A DNA stretch of 64,000 nt from Ferrimonas sp044433165. Lineage in GTDB: Bacteria > Pseudomonadota > Gammaproteobacteria > Enterobacterales > Shewanellaceae. The stretch is taken from positions 8,692 through 72,691 of the forward strand of contig JAWXTX010000001.1 of the NCBI GenBank assembly GCA_044433165.1, read 5' to 3'. Made by a program: the position numbers and the translations under genes. The first letter of the stretch is position 1; every line of letters starts with the position of its first letter. Below, piece after piece: positions 8,092 to 15,135 of the stretch. The notes under the pieces were generated by a model. It did no database searches. It was not told where the DNA came from and saw only the letters and a list, made by a program, of their open reading frames with translations.

Positions 8092-8457
8092 CTAGAGACA
8101 ACAATTTTGTAACCGTTGTGGACGATGGTTACCGAGGGTGCGCTCAAGCTCAACCAAAGCGGCTTGGATACTGGGTTCGGCTTGTTGTAAGGCCAACTGG
8201 ATGATTTGCTCGGCCCATATCGGAAGTTGAGAATGTAATTGATAATAGACCCAATTCCCTTGGCGGCGGTCTTGCAAAATATCGAGCTGGCGTAATTGCG
8301 CCAGATGCCGTGAAATTTTGGGTTGGCTTTGCTTAAGGGCAGCGGTGAGTTCGCATACGCATAACTCGTTTTCGTGGACAATCAACAAGAGGCTCTGTAA
8401 ACGTGTGGTATCGGCCATGGCTTTAAAAAGCAGCAGGGGAGTGAGAGCGGTAGACAT
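8092..8457 (-). CDS. arsR: ArsR/SmtB-family metalloregulator
   Basis: A 121-residue winged helix-turn-helix repressor. It carries the arsenic-sensing motif ELCVCEL (Cys33, Cys35), a recognition helix in SQPKISRHLAQLR and a wing in DRRQGNWVYYQL, plus a C-terminal NCCL with two more cysteines. The motif places it with As(III)/Sb(III)-responsive ArsR proteins. No arsenate reductase, ArsB or Acr3 gene is next to it, so its target may be only itself, the divergent membrane protein gene, or genes elsewhere. A promoter with an overlapping short inverted repeat lies upstream. Confidence 0.9.
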   Translation of the reverse strand: MSTALTPLLLFKAMADTTRLQSLLLIVHENELCVCELTAALKQSQPKISRHLAQLRQLDILQDRRQGNWVYYQLHSQLPIWAEQIIQLALQQAEPSIQAALVELERTLGNHRPQRLQNCCL

Positions 8458-8486
8458 AGGGGCAACTCAATGAGATCAAGGCTCTT

Positions 8487-8516
8487 ACTATAGCGATAGC
8501 TAGGAGGGCAGATCAA
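8487..8516 (-). promoter_or_regulatory. arsR promoter with overlapping dyad (possible operator)
   Basis: Read leftward, TTGATC (8511-8516) and TATAGT (8487-8492) are 18 bases apart. The dyad CTAT-N4-ATAG (8488-8499) covers the -10 box, a position suited to autorepression by ArsR. It is short, so the operator call is tentative. Confidence 0.4.
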
Positions 8517-8699
8517 ATGGCGCATCTAGGTGCGACTGATTGCGTTTTTGCACTGAGACGTAAAGCCGATGTTTGCAGTGGTGCAGTGGTGCGGTGTGCT
8601 TAAAGACAATGGGTGGGAGAACGCGCCTTTCCAATCTATGCTTGCTATTGGCGAAATAATCAGCCGCCATAATAGCGCATTCAATGCAAGGTTGGTGAT

Positions 8700-9146
8700 A
8701 TGCAATCAAAGGCCCCTAAAACGATTAAAGCCCCTTGGTACCAGTATCTTATTGCGTTGTTTGGGCTGGTTTGGAATGGCACTGGGGCCTACGATTTTTA
8801 TTTAATTCAAAGTAACGACGGCCAGCATTTGCAGCATTTTACGCCGGCCCAATTGGAGTTTTTATTTGGCTTGCCAGCTTGGGTTGTGGCCTGCTGGGGA
8901 TTGTCGGTATTTGGCGGTAGTTTAGGCTGTATCTTGCTCTTGTTGCGGCGCATTCAGGCGGTGCCGCTGTTGGCGCTGTCGTGGTTAACTATGGTGGCAA
9001 CGATTATTTATAACTATGGCATCAGTGATGGCATGGCTTTGATGGGGGACGATCTTCAGCTTGGGGCCACGCTGGTGATTTTATTAGCCTCATTATTATT
9101 GCTGTTGTATGCCCGAAATTTAGGGCAGCAGGGGCAACTACGCTGA
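8700..9146 (+). CDS. Four-helix conserved membrane protein
   Basis: A 148-residue hydrophobic protein with four predicted membrane helices: about 15-35 (starting in WYQYLIALFGLVWN), 60-82 (PAWVVACWGLSVFGGSLG), 88-110 and 120-140. The WNGTGAYDF and PAWVVACW motifs recur in a widespread family of uncharacterised bacterial membrane proteins sometimes loosely labelled sugar transporters; I know of no proven function. An AAGG ribosome site precedes the ATG. It is divergent from arsR across about 240 bases, so co-regulation is possible but not shown. Confidence 0.75.
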   Translation: MQSKAPKTIKAPWYQYLIALFGLVWNGTGAYDFYLIQSNDGQHLQHFTPAQLEFLFGLPAWVVACWGLSVFGGSLGCILLLLRRIQAVPLLALSWLTMVATIIYNYGISDGMALMGDDLQLGATLVILLASLLLLLYARNLGQQGQLR

Positions 9147-9238
9147 TTGGGAACGTGCACTCTAGTGTGAAAATTCAGACAAGCCAACAGCCCCGATCGA
9201 TAGGAATGTCCTTGTTAACGTTTGCTGTGATGAGTAAG

Positions 9239-9303
9239 CGCCGTACCTTAAGGTAAAGCGTCTCACTTAGTGCCATAAAGGCAGGGCGCTTCACCTTGAG
9301 GCG
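9239..9303. repeat. Large imperfect inverted repeat between convergent genes
   Basis: The left arm (CGCC, a four-base insertion, then CTTAAGGTAAAGCG) pairs with the right arm CGCTTCACCTTGAGGCG with few mismatches. A small inner hairpin TGCC-ATAAA-GGCA sits in the loop. It lies between the convergent membrane-protein gene and ygfZ. It lacks a T-run, so it is either a weak bidirectional terminator or a REP-like element. Confidence 0.7.
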
Positions 9304-9312
9304 TTATCTTAT

Positions 9313-10203
9313 TCAGCCGCGCGTCATTAATGGGTAAGGGCGTGGGTGTAAGTGGGCAGGGCGGTCACCTAGCTTAAATTCCGGTTGTTCTGGTAGCTCT
9401 TTGGGTAATACGGCAGTAAACCACTGCTGTTGGTCAACCACGGCTCGACTGACAATGGTACCAGCTCGGCGCCAGTTGTCGCCCACGGCCATGGTGAGTT
9501 CGCCGCTGGCTTCGGCATCGGTTTCAAATAAATACAGGGCGCGTTTGTTGCCACCACGAAAATACATACGCGCGACGGTTTCTTGGCCGATGTAGCAGCC
9601 TTTGTCATACGTTACACCCCCAACTGCGTCGAGATTAAGCATTTGTGGCACAAACTCACCGCTGTGTTCGGCTTCAAACCAAGGCCTTACGGCTTGCAGC
9701 TCGGCGGCTACAAAGTGGTTTTCCGTGGCGACTGGTAACGCGGCCAATTCCGCAGGCAATGGCTGATTATGCGGTATTAGTACAATGGCATGTTGTTCTT
9801 CTAGCCAAGCTTGCGCCTGTTCATGAAAGCGAAGATTGCCTTCGCCTTGCCAGCTGGCAAATAACGTGGATGTCTCTGCCCCGACTACCGCAAAGCATTG
9901 CCATTGGGCGCTGATATCGGTTAACTCAATTTGGTTAAAGACGGCGTACTTTTGCAGTTGCGGCAGATCCACCTGTAACAAGGATTGGGGCATGAGCATT
10001 AAGATCTGCTCTGGCAGCTGTGCTAACCGAAATGCCGCAATTAACTTCCCCTTGGGATCGCAATGGCCAGCAAAACTCCATTGATTTTGCGGTTGCTTGG
10101 TAAGATCTGCCGTGAGCTGGCCTTGCAAATAGGTGCGTCGATCGGCGCCAGTGGCTTGCAGTACACCTAAGTTAGGCAGGCGGATCAGTTGAGCTGGGAT
10201 CAT
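9313..10203 (-). CDS. ygfZ: Folate-binding Fe-S cluster repair protein YgfZ
   Basis: YgfZ is a tetrahydrofolate-binding protein of the GcvT-like fold that supports activity and repair of certain Fe-S enzymes. At 296 residues it is slightly shorter than E. coli YgfZ (326). The signature KGCYIGQE lies at 201-208 with its conserved cysteine, followed by RMYFRGGNKRALY. The N-terminal barrel segment YLQGQLTADL (25-34) is also typical. Many gammaproteobacteria place sdhE divergently beside it; here no sdhE is visible. The upstream neighbour on the same strand is the frameshifted gene, 116 bases away. Confidence 0.94.
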   Translation of the reverse strand: MIPAQLIRLPNLGVLQATGADRRTYLQGQLTADLTKQPQNQWSFAGHCDPKGKLIAAFRLAQLPEQILMLMPQSLLQVDLPQLQKYAVFNQIELTDISAQWQCFAVVGAETSTLFASWQGEGNLRFHEQAQAWLEEQHAIVLIPHNQPLPAELAALPVATENHFVAAELQAVRPWFEAEHSGEFVPQMLNLDAVGGVTYDKGCYIGQETVARMYFRGGNKRALYLFETDAEASGELTMAVGDNWRRAGTIVSRAVVDQQQWFTAVLPKELPEQPEFKLGDRPAHLHPRPYPLMTRG

Positions 10204-10319
10204 GATGAGTCCGTGATTGAGAAGTTATCGGTTAATTTTACTGGCTTTCTGGTAGTGGTGAAACCAGTGCAGTCGATCTTTACTGACCCGTTTTTCACGC
10301 TCCAAATGGAGAACCGAAT

Positions 10320-10708
10320 TTAGCTGCAGCCAGACTTTAGGCTTGGCTCAATGGGGATGTCTGTCGCAAATTGTTGGCGCAAGCGGGTCAGTATGTCGTG
10401 ACGTAAATAGTTATGCGCACTGCGGATCCATATTTGGCCAAAATTGGCTTGGTAACGACAAGGCAGCTCCGCTAATTGGGCATTCATGGCGCCAGCACGA
10501 ATGTGGCCATCAGCGAGCCGTTCAAAGCCAAAGGAGCAAGCGATAAGGGCGGTAACATTTTGGCTACCGGCAACTCTGGGGCTTGCCAGCCCAGCATGGT
10601 GGCATAGAGTTCTTGTGCCAGTTGGTGCGTAAGCGCTGCCGGCGTTTGGTGGCCAAGTTGTTGCTGTAGGTGTTGGTCTAAACAGGCGATCAACTCGGCA
10701 GGGGACAT
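10320..10708 (-). pseudogene. Unrecognised protein gene split by a -1 frameshift at a T4/A4 homopolymer
   Basis: Two short frames overlap here: an upstream one of 74 codons (10484-10708) and a downstream one of 55 codons (10320-10487), joined as ATGA. The downstream frame stays open and protein-like well upstream of its ATG, reading ALIACSFGFERLADG, whereas the upstream frame turns low-complexity after PVAKM. Adding one A to the AAAA tract (T4 at 10558-10561 on the plus strand) would join them smoothly as PELPVAK-NVTALIACS into one 129-residue protein. I do not recognise the family. It follows the SDR gene by ten bases and probably forms an operon with it. A true pseudogene, a sequencing error, programmed slippage, or two coupled small genes are all possible. 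Confidence 0.6.
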
Positions 10709-10718
10709 AAGCGACTCT

Positions 10719-11438
10719 CTAACGGTAACGACGACGATTATAGATGTATTCTGGCAAACAGCGGATCACCCATGCGGCGAAACGCCAGCGGCGGGTAACG
10801 TAGATGGTGCTGCGCCCTTTTTGTAAGCCGTTGAGGATCTGGCGTGCGATTTTAGTGACCGGTGCTGCCCAAAAGCGGCTGCCTTGGCCTTGCATCTTAT
10901 CGAGATAGCCTAAACGTAAATCACTAATAATAATGGGCAACTTTAAGCGCTGTGCGTGTAGGCGCAGCCCTTGCAAGTAGTTTTGCTGAAACGCTTTGCT
11001 GGCATGAAACGCTTGCTGTGGGCCGCCACGATCGGCGGCAATGGAGGTTAATGCCGCCAGCTGCCCATATTTTTGATTAACCATTTTTTTAAAAGCAATG
11101 TTGGCAATTGCGGCAAAGCCTTGTACGTTCACGTTGATAACGCTTTTATCCAGCGCCCAGTCTAGCTCTAAATCCAAGCCATTGGCTGCGGTATTGATGA
11201 TCACCAAATCAGCGCCATTTAATTGCTGCCACAACTGTTCAAAAGCGGTTTGCGCGGCTTGCGTATCATGGATGTCTAAGGCCATCAGCTGGCAATTTAG
11301 TTGTTGTTGCAATGGCGTCAGAGGGGCGATATCTGCCGCCATTAATCCGAGGGTCAAACCTTGTTGGTGTAATTGCAGAGCCAATTGCTGAGAGAGCGCA
11401 GAGTGGGCGCCGACAATGATTGCAGTAAGTTGAGACAT
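10719..11438 (-). CDS. Short-chain dehydrogenase/reductase-like protein with degenerate active site
   Basis: A 239-residue Rossmann-fold protein related to classical SDR enzymes. A beta-alpha-beta start (TAIIVGAHSAL), an INTAAN segment in place of NNAG and the catalytic-helix region HASKAF are visible. Two key features are altered: the glycine-rich TGxxxGIG loop reads VGAHSALS, and the Tyr of YxxxK is Phe (F144-x3-K148), although the Ser at 132 is present. Normal SDR catalysis is therefore doubtful. The start is taken at the second Met (11438), where the Rossmann strand begins; a Met five codons earlier is possible. It sits ten bases upstream of the frameshifted gene. The basic C-terminus (RRRYR) and nearby hydrophobic WVIRCLP suggest membrane association. 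Confidence 0.8.
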   Translation of the reverse strand: MSQLTAIIVGAHSALSQQLALQLHQQGLTLGLMAADIAPLTPLQQQLNCQLMALDIHDTQAAQTAFEQLWQQLNGADLVIINTAANGLDLELDWALDKSVINVNVQGFAAIANIAFKKMVNQKYGQLAALTSIAADRGGPQQAFHASKAFQQNYLQGLRLHAQRLKLPIIISDLRLGYLDKMQGQGSRFWAAPVTKIARQILNGLQKGRSTIYVTRRWRFAAWVIRCLPEYIYNRRRYR

Positions 11439-11554
11439 AATAGTGAATCGCAATAATGAGTGGGGCGATAGTAGAAGTTCAGCCCAGTGCTGACAACGAT
11501 TTTACTGCACCGGTGACTCAGTATGGTTGAATGTGGCAAAATTTGAACAGAGTG

Positions 11555-11583
11555 TTGCGGACGTCTAGATGGCTTGATATAAC
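11555..11583 (+). promoter_or_regulatory. metA promoter overlapped by tandem MetJ boxes
   Basis: TTGCGG (11555-11560) and TATAAC (11578-11583) are exactly 17 bases apart, 33 bases upstream of metA. Two adjacent octamers, GGACGTCT (11559-11566) and AGATGGCT (11567-11574), match the met-box consensus AGACGTCT at 7 and 6 of 8 positions. MetJ bound there would block RNA polymerase when S-adenosylmethionine is plentiful. Confidence 0.75.
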
Positions 11584-11615
11584 GGGCGCTTGGCCCCGTT
11601 ACTAAGGACAGTCTC

Positions 11616-12557
11616 ATGCCCGTTCGTGTTCCTAGCTTATTACCTGCCTCACAAATCTTGCGCAGTGAAAATATCTTCGTGATGTCTAATGAACGTGCAG
11701 AATTGCAAAACATTCGGCCAATGAAGGTGCTAATTCTTAATTTAATGCCCAATAAAATTGAAACCGAAACGCAATTGCTGCGTCTGCTTGGGAATACGCC
11801 ATTACAAGTGGATGTGGAGTTATTACGGGTCCATAAACGCTCATCTAAACACACGAACAGCGACCATATGGATGCTTTTTATCGAGATTTTTCAGATATT
11901 CAGCACAATAATTACGATGGTTTGATTGTGACGGGAGCCCCCTTAGGCGAGCTGGAATTTGAGCAAGTAACTTATTGGCAAGAGATCAAAGCCATCATTG
12001 ATTGGTCCCAGCAGCACGCGACCTCGGTGCTCTTCCTCTGTTGGGCTGCGCATGCCGCGCTATACCATCTTTATGGGTTAAAGCGGCAGTTACGGCAAGA
12101 GAAGATCTCAGGGGTTTATTTGCATCATCGGGTCGAGCGGCATGTGCCTTTGTTGCGAGGATTTGATGATCGCTTCTGGGTGCCGCATTCGCGCTATGCA
12201 CAAGTGCCATTGGAATGGTTAGTGGCACACCCAGAGCTTAATGTTCTCGCGCATTCTGAAGAGGCGGGGGCCTATTTGGCGGTTTCCAATAACAATCGCA
12301 ATTTATTTGTTACTGGCCACCCCGAGTACACCCGTACCACCTTGCAAGCTGAATATCAGCGCGATCTGGCTGCGGGTTTGGCGCCTCAGCTTCCGGCGAA
12401 CTACTTCCCTAATAATGATCCTAACGCTGAGCCCCAAGGCACTTGGCATGCGCATGGGGCCTTGCTGTTATCCAATTGGCTTAATTACTACGTCTATCAA
12501 GCCACGCCTTATGATCTTACCACTTTAAATGCCAACACCTTGTGGGACATTGAGTAA
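11616..12557 (+). CDS. metA: Homoserine O-succinyltransferase MetA
   Basis: First committed step of methionine synthesis: transfer of an acyl group (succinyl in enterics) to homoserine. The 313 residues align without visible gaps to E. coli MetA (309): catalytic C142 in LFLCWAAHAALY, and H235 and E237 in TGHPEY at the same numbers. The N-terminal MPVRVPSLLPA is also family-typical. Some MetA proteins use acetyl-CoA instead, which cannot be excluded by eye. The promoter carries a MetJ-like operator. No T-rich terminator was seen before the convergent MFS gene 15 bases downstream. Confidence 0.97.
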   Translation: MPVRVPSLLPASQILRSENIFVMSNERAELQNIRPMKVLILNLMPNKIETETQLLRLLGNTPLQVDVELLRVHKRSSKHTNSDHMDAFYRDFSDIQHNNYDGLIVTGAPLGELEFEQVTYWQEIKAIIDWSQQHATSVLFLCWAAHAALYHLYGLKRQLRQEKISGVYLHHRVERHVPLLRGFDDRFWVPHSRYAQVPLEWLVAHPELNVLAHSEEAGAYLAVSNNNRNLFVTGHPEYTRTTLQAEYQRDLAAGLAPQLPANYFPNNDPNAEPQGTWHAHGALLLSNWLNYYVYQATPYDLTTLNANTLWDIE

Positions 12558-12572
12558 CGCAAGTTGGGTACG

Positions 12573-13790
12573 TTAAGCTGGTGCCACTAGTCTTGGTACT
12601 GGCTTGGCGTTAATTGGCAAATGCAATAACGCTGCGGTGATCGCAAGCACGACGGTACCCAGCCAAATTAAATCGTAATTGCCGTAATGATCATAAAGCC
12701 GACCACCGACCCAAACGCCAATAAAGCTGCCAATTTGATGGGTGAAAAAAACCAACCCGTATAAAGTGGATAGGTATTGTGGGCCAAATATTTGGCGTAC
12801 TAAGCCCGAAGTGAGCGGTACCGTACCCAGCCAACAAAAGCCAATAGCCGCACCAAATACAGCCGCAGTGATGTGGGTGATGGGTAACCATAAAAAGCCG
12901 CTGATCACCAAAGCGCGCACCAAATAAAGCACGCTCATCACATAGCGCTTATCAAAGCGGTCGCCCATTACGCCCCAAAAATAGCTGCCAAAAATATTAA
13001 AGATCCCAACATAAGCTAGCGCTAAAGCCGCGCTCTGGCTGTCGAGGTAATTGTCCGCCAAATAACTGGGCAGGTGGGTGGCAATGAACATGACGTGAAA
13101 ACCACAAACAAAAAAGCCCGCATGGATTAACCAATAACCTTTGTGTTGGCACGCCTCACGCAATGCTTGTTTTAAGGTTTGTGGGGCTGCCGTGGCAGTT
13201 GGCACTAGCGTGTGAGCCTGACGCTGGGTTTGCATAAAGGCCGCAAAAGCCACCATGGCACAGCACCCGAGAGCAAACAGTTGCAAGGCGGTTTGCCAAT
13301 CGTAATTGACTAACAGAGATTGCGCTCCGGGGATCACCGCAAACATACCAAAGGAGCCAGCGGCGGTCGTTAGGCCAAAGGCTTTAGCGGTATGCTCCGC
13401 CGGCACCACACGCGCAATAGCACCAAGCACAATCACATAACTGGTGCAGCTCAGGCCCAAGCCAACCAACACCCCCAAGCTAATAAACAGCATATTAGGC
13501 TCAGTGGTGAGAGAGGTGAGCAGCAAACCGGCCGCATACGCGATGGCACCAAGGGCAATCACACGTTTAGGGCCAAACCTATCTGCGGCCATACCCACAA
13601 AAGGTTGGAAAGCACCAAACAGCAAATTTTGGATGGCAATCGCAAGGCTAAAAAACTCCCGTCCAGTGGCAAAGGTCTCACTAATGGGGGCCATGAAGAT
13701 CCCAAACGATTGGCGGATCCCCAAGCTGATAATTAAGGTGGCAATACCCAGCCACACCAAGGTGGGGAATCTAAAAATACTCATACTCAT
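12573..13790 (-). CDS. Major facilitator superfamily transporter
   Basis: About 405 residues with twelve predicted membrane helices in two six-helix halves separated by a polar loop (around QRQAHTLVP). The loop between helices 2 and 3 has the MFS motif A-like GMAADRFGPKR, repeated in the second half as GVMGDRFDKR. It belongs with the small-solute/drug exporter-like MFS_1 carriers; substrate cannot be read. The start is assigned at the MMS cluster because upstream codons lack membrane character. It lies 41 bases downstream of a small secreted His/Cys-containing protein on the same strand, probably one transcript. Confidence 0.85.
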   Translation of the reverse strand: MSMSIFRFPTLVWLGIATLIISLGIRQSFGIFMAPISETFATGREFFSLAIAIQNLLFGAFQPFVGMAADRFGPKRVIALGAIAYAAGLLLTSLTTEPNMLFISLGVLVGLGLSCTSYVIVLGAIARVVPAEHTAKAFGLTTAAGSFGMFAVIPGAQSLLVNYDWQTALQLFALGCCAMVAFAAFMQTQRQAHTLVPTATAAPQTLKQALREACQHKGYWLIHAGFFVCGFHVMFIATHLPSYLADNYLDSQSAALALAYVGIFNIFGSYFWGVMGDRFDKRYVMSVLYLVRALVISGFLWLPITHITAAVFGAAIGFCWLGTVPLTSGLVRQIFGPQYLSTLYGLVFFTHQIGSFIGVWVGGRLYDHYGNYDLIWLGTVVLAITAALLHLPINAKPVPRLVAPA

Positions 13791-13831
13791 CATTGCTTTT
13801 ATTAGGGTGAAAATCGATGGCCAATGCCTGC

Positions 13832-14110
13832 TTATTGTGGCGAAGCAGAATGGCAATGGGGTAGGGCGGCTTCCGATTCAATGTGCTTTAACGGCAGCGC
13901 AGGTGGCTGGATGGCTTCAACGGTTTGTGTTTGTTCCGGTACGGCTGGCGTGTGCGTCATCCCTAATGGCGCACGTTGATGGCAGCCGGCTTCCATTGCA
14001 TGCTCGGCAAAGGCCGCTAACAGATTTGGGCTGTGATGCAAGCCCACAAGCGCAATGAACAACAACGCTGCCATACGCAATAGTTGGGCGCTAAGAGATT
14101 GACTGAACAT
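13832..14110 (-). CDS. Small secreted or membrane-anchored protein with His/Cys clusters
   Basis: 92 residues starting at the ATG at 14108-14110. One hydrophobic helix (about 8-33) could be a signal anchor, followed by a region with histidines and cysteines (EAGCHQR, then PHCHSAS at the C-terminus) and several prolines. The pattern resembles small metal-linked proteins, but I do not recognise a family and metal binding is a guess. It lies immediately upstream of the MFS gene on the same strand and is divergent from the HNH-like gene. A longer open frame extends upstream but crosses that gene and seems non-coding. Confidence 0.55.
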   Translation of the reverse strand: MFSQSLSAQLLRMAALLFIALVGLHHSPNLLAAFAEHAMEAGCHQRAPLGMTHTPAVPEQTQTVEAIQPPALPLKHIESEAALPHCHSASPQ

Positions 14111-14228
14111 GACGATCGTTCGAATAAAAGGCGCAGTGTACGGATAACCGCCGAATGAGACAATGGCTTTACCTTCGATGTTTGTTGAATGTTTTTTGTT
14201 CTTGTTCGCCGCATCGATCAGCGTTATC

Positions 14229-14263
14229 CGTTGCGCTTTTATCGAGGTAAGCGCAACGTTTTT
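14229..14263 (+). terminator. Orphan terminator-like hairpin upstream of the HNH-like gene
   Basis: CGTTGCGCTT (14229-14238) and AAGCGCAACG (14249-14258) form a perfect ten-base stem followed by five T. There is no rightward gene upstream, so it would end a short leader or small RNA starting within 14111-14228, or act as an attenuator 60 bases before the next gene. Confidence 0.7.
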
Positions 14264-14322
14264 ACTGCTAAACAGAGCCTGATTTACGCTAAGATCCAGC
14301 GCAATAGCATGGAATAACATTG

Positions 14323-15135
14323 ATGATGAGCAGAGAAAATGAGCGTTATCGCGCGCTGCGTGCAATCGCAGGGGCAGACTTTCATACGTGTTTTTATTGT
14401 GGCTGTTTAGCGACAGAATTTGATTATGCACCACCTCTTGAACATTGGCAGGCGTTTGCGCTGCGAGGTGCAAGTGCAGATAACTTGCAAGTCCCCTGTT
14501 GTAAAGAATGCCATGGGCTATTAAAACCATGTGCTATGGGGCTGATACAGCAACGACGAGAATGGGTACAGACCAAACTCGCGGCCAAATACGCTAAAGC
14601 CATTCGGGTTTATTTAAAGTGGACACCGGAAGAATTGGCCGAGTTGGACTACAACCTAGGCCACAGTATTGCTGCTGGGCTGGCATTAGGCGAAGAGGCA
14701 TACCAGCGCAGCCAGTATGTGGGCTTTGCCTATGAAATCGATGGCGCCACCATGGATGAGAGTGTATTAAAAAGTGCACCAGTGGTGGTGTTTGAACAGC
14801 GTTTTTCCGATTTAAAAAGCGCTTTAATCGCCATGAGCCAGCAATACGGCGTAAAAACCGCTCAATTGGTGGATGCGCTAGCGCAGCACGATAACAATTT
14901 AGAAGCGGTGATCCGAGCGCATCAGCGGGCACAGCATGACGCTCAAGAACGGCGGCGACTGCAACGTTTATGCCGTGCATTCGCGCAGCGCCACCAGCAG
15001 TCTATCCGTTATGTAACCAATGAGATTGAGCGGCTATTGGATAAACATGAGCTGTTGTCGTTTGAAGAGGCCCTTGAGCGCCTTTATCAAGAACGCATTT
15101 TACCGCGCCAGCAACGCCATAGGCAGGAGCCCTAA
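14323..15135 (+). CDS. HNH-nuclease-like protein with altered active-site motif
   Basis: 270 residues. The N-terminus is a zinc-finger/HNH-like module: CFYC (C23, C26), FDYAPPLEHW (D34-Y35), NLQ (N54) and CCKECH (C60, C63). In active HNH enzymes the middle motif is usually D-H; here it is D-Y, so the general-base histidine appears lost, while the zinc cysteines remain. The rest (about 70-270) is strongly helical, with an Arg/Gln-rich coiled-coil-like part (AQERRRLQRL, RQQRHRQ). I know similar proteins only as uncharacterised. The ATG at 14323 follows a GGA site; the next codon is also ATG. Its end overlaps the convergent enoyl-CoA gene by four bases. Confidence 0.7.
   Translation: MMSRENERYRALRAIAGADFHTCFYCGCLATEFDYAPPLEHWQAFALRGASADNLQVPCCKECHGLLKPCAMGLIQQRREWVQTKLAAKYAKAIRVYLKWTPEELAELDYNLGHSIAAGLALGEEAYQRSQYVGFAYEIDGATMDESVLKSAPVVVFEQRFSDLKSALIAMSQQYGVKTAQLVDALAQHDNNLEAVIRAHQRAQHDAQERRRLQRLCRAFAQRHQQSIRYVTNEIERLLDKHELLSFEEALERLYQERILPRQQRHRQEP

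Noticed and set aside
11354..11854. 166-codon leftward frame upstream of the SDR gene
   Set aside because: It lies antisense to metA and across its promoter; composition is not protein-like.
14111..14530. Long upstream extension of the small secreted protein frame
   Set aside because: It runs antisense through the HNH-like gene; the ATG at 14110 starts directly before a signal-like helix.
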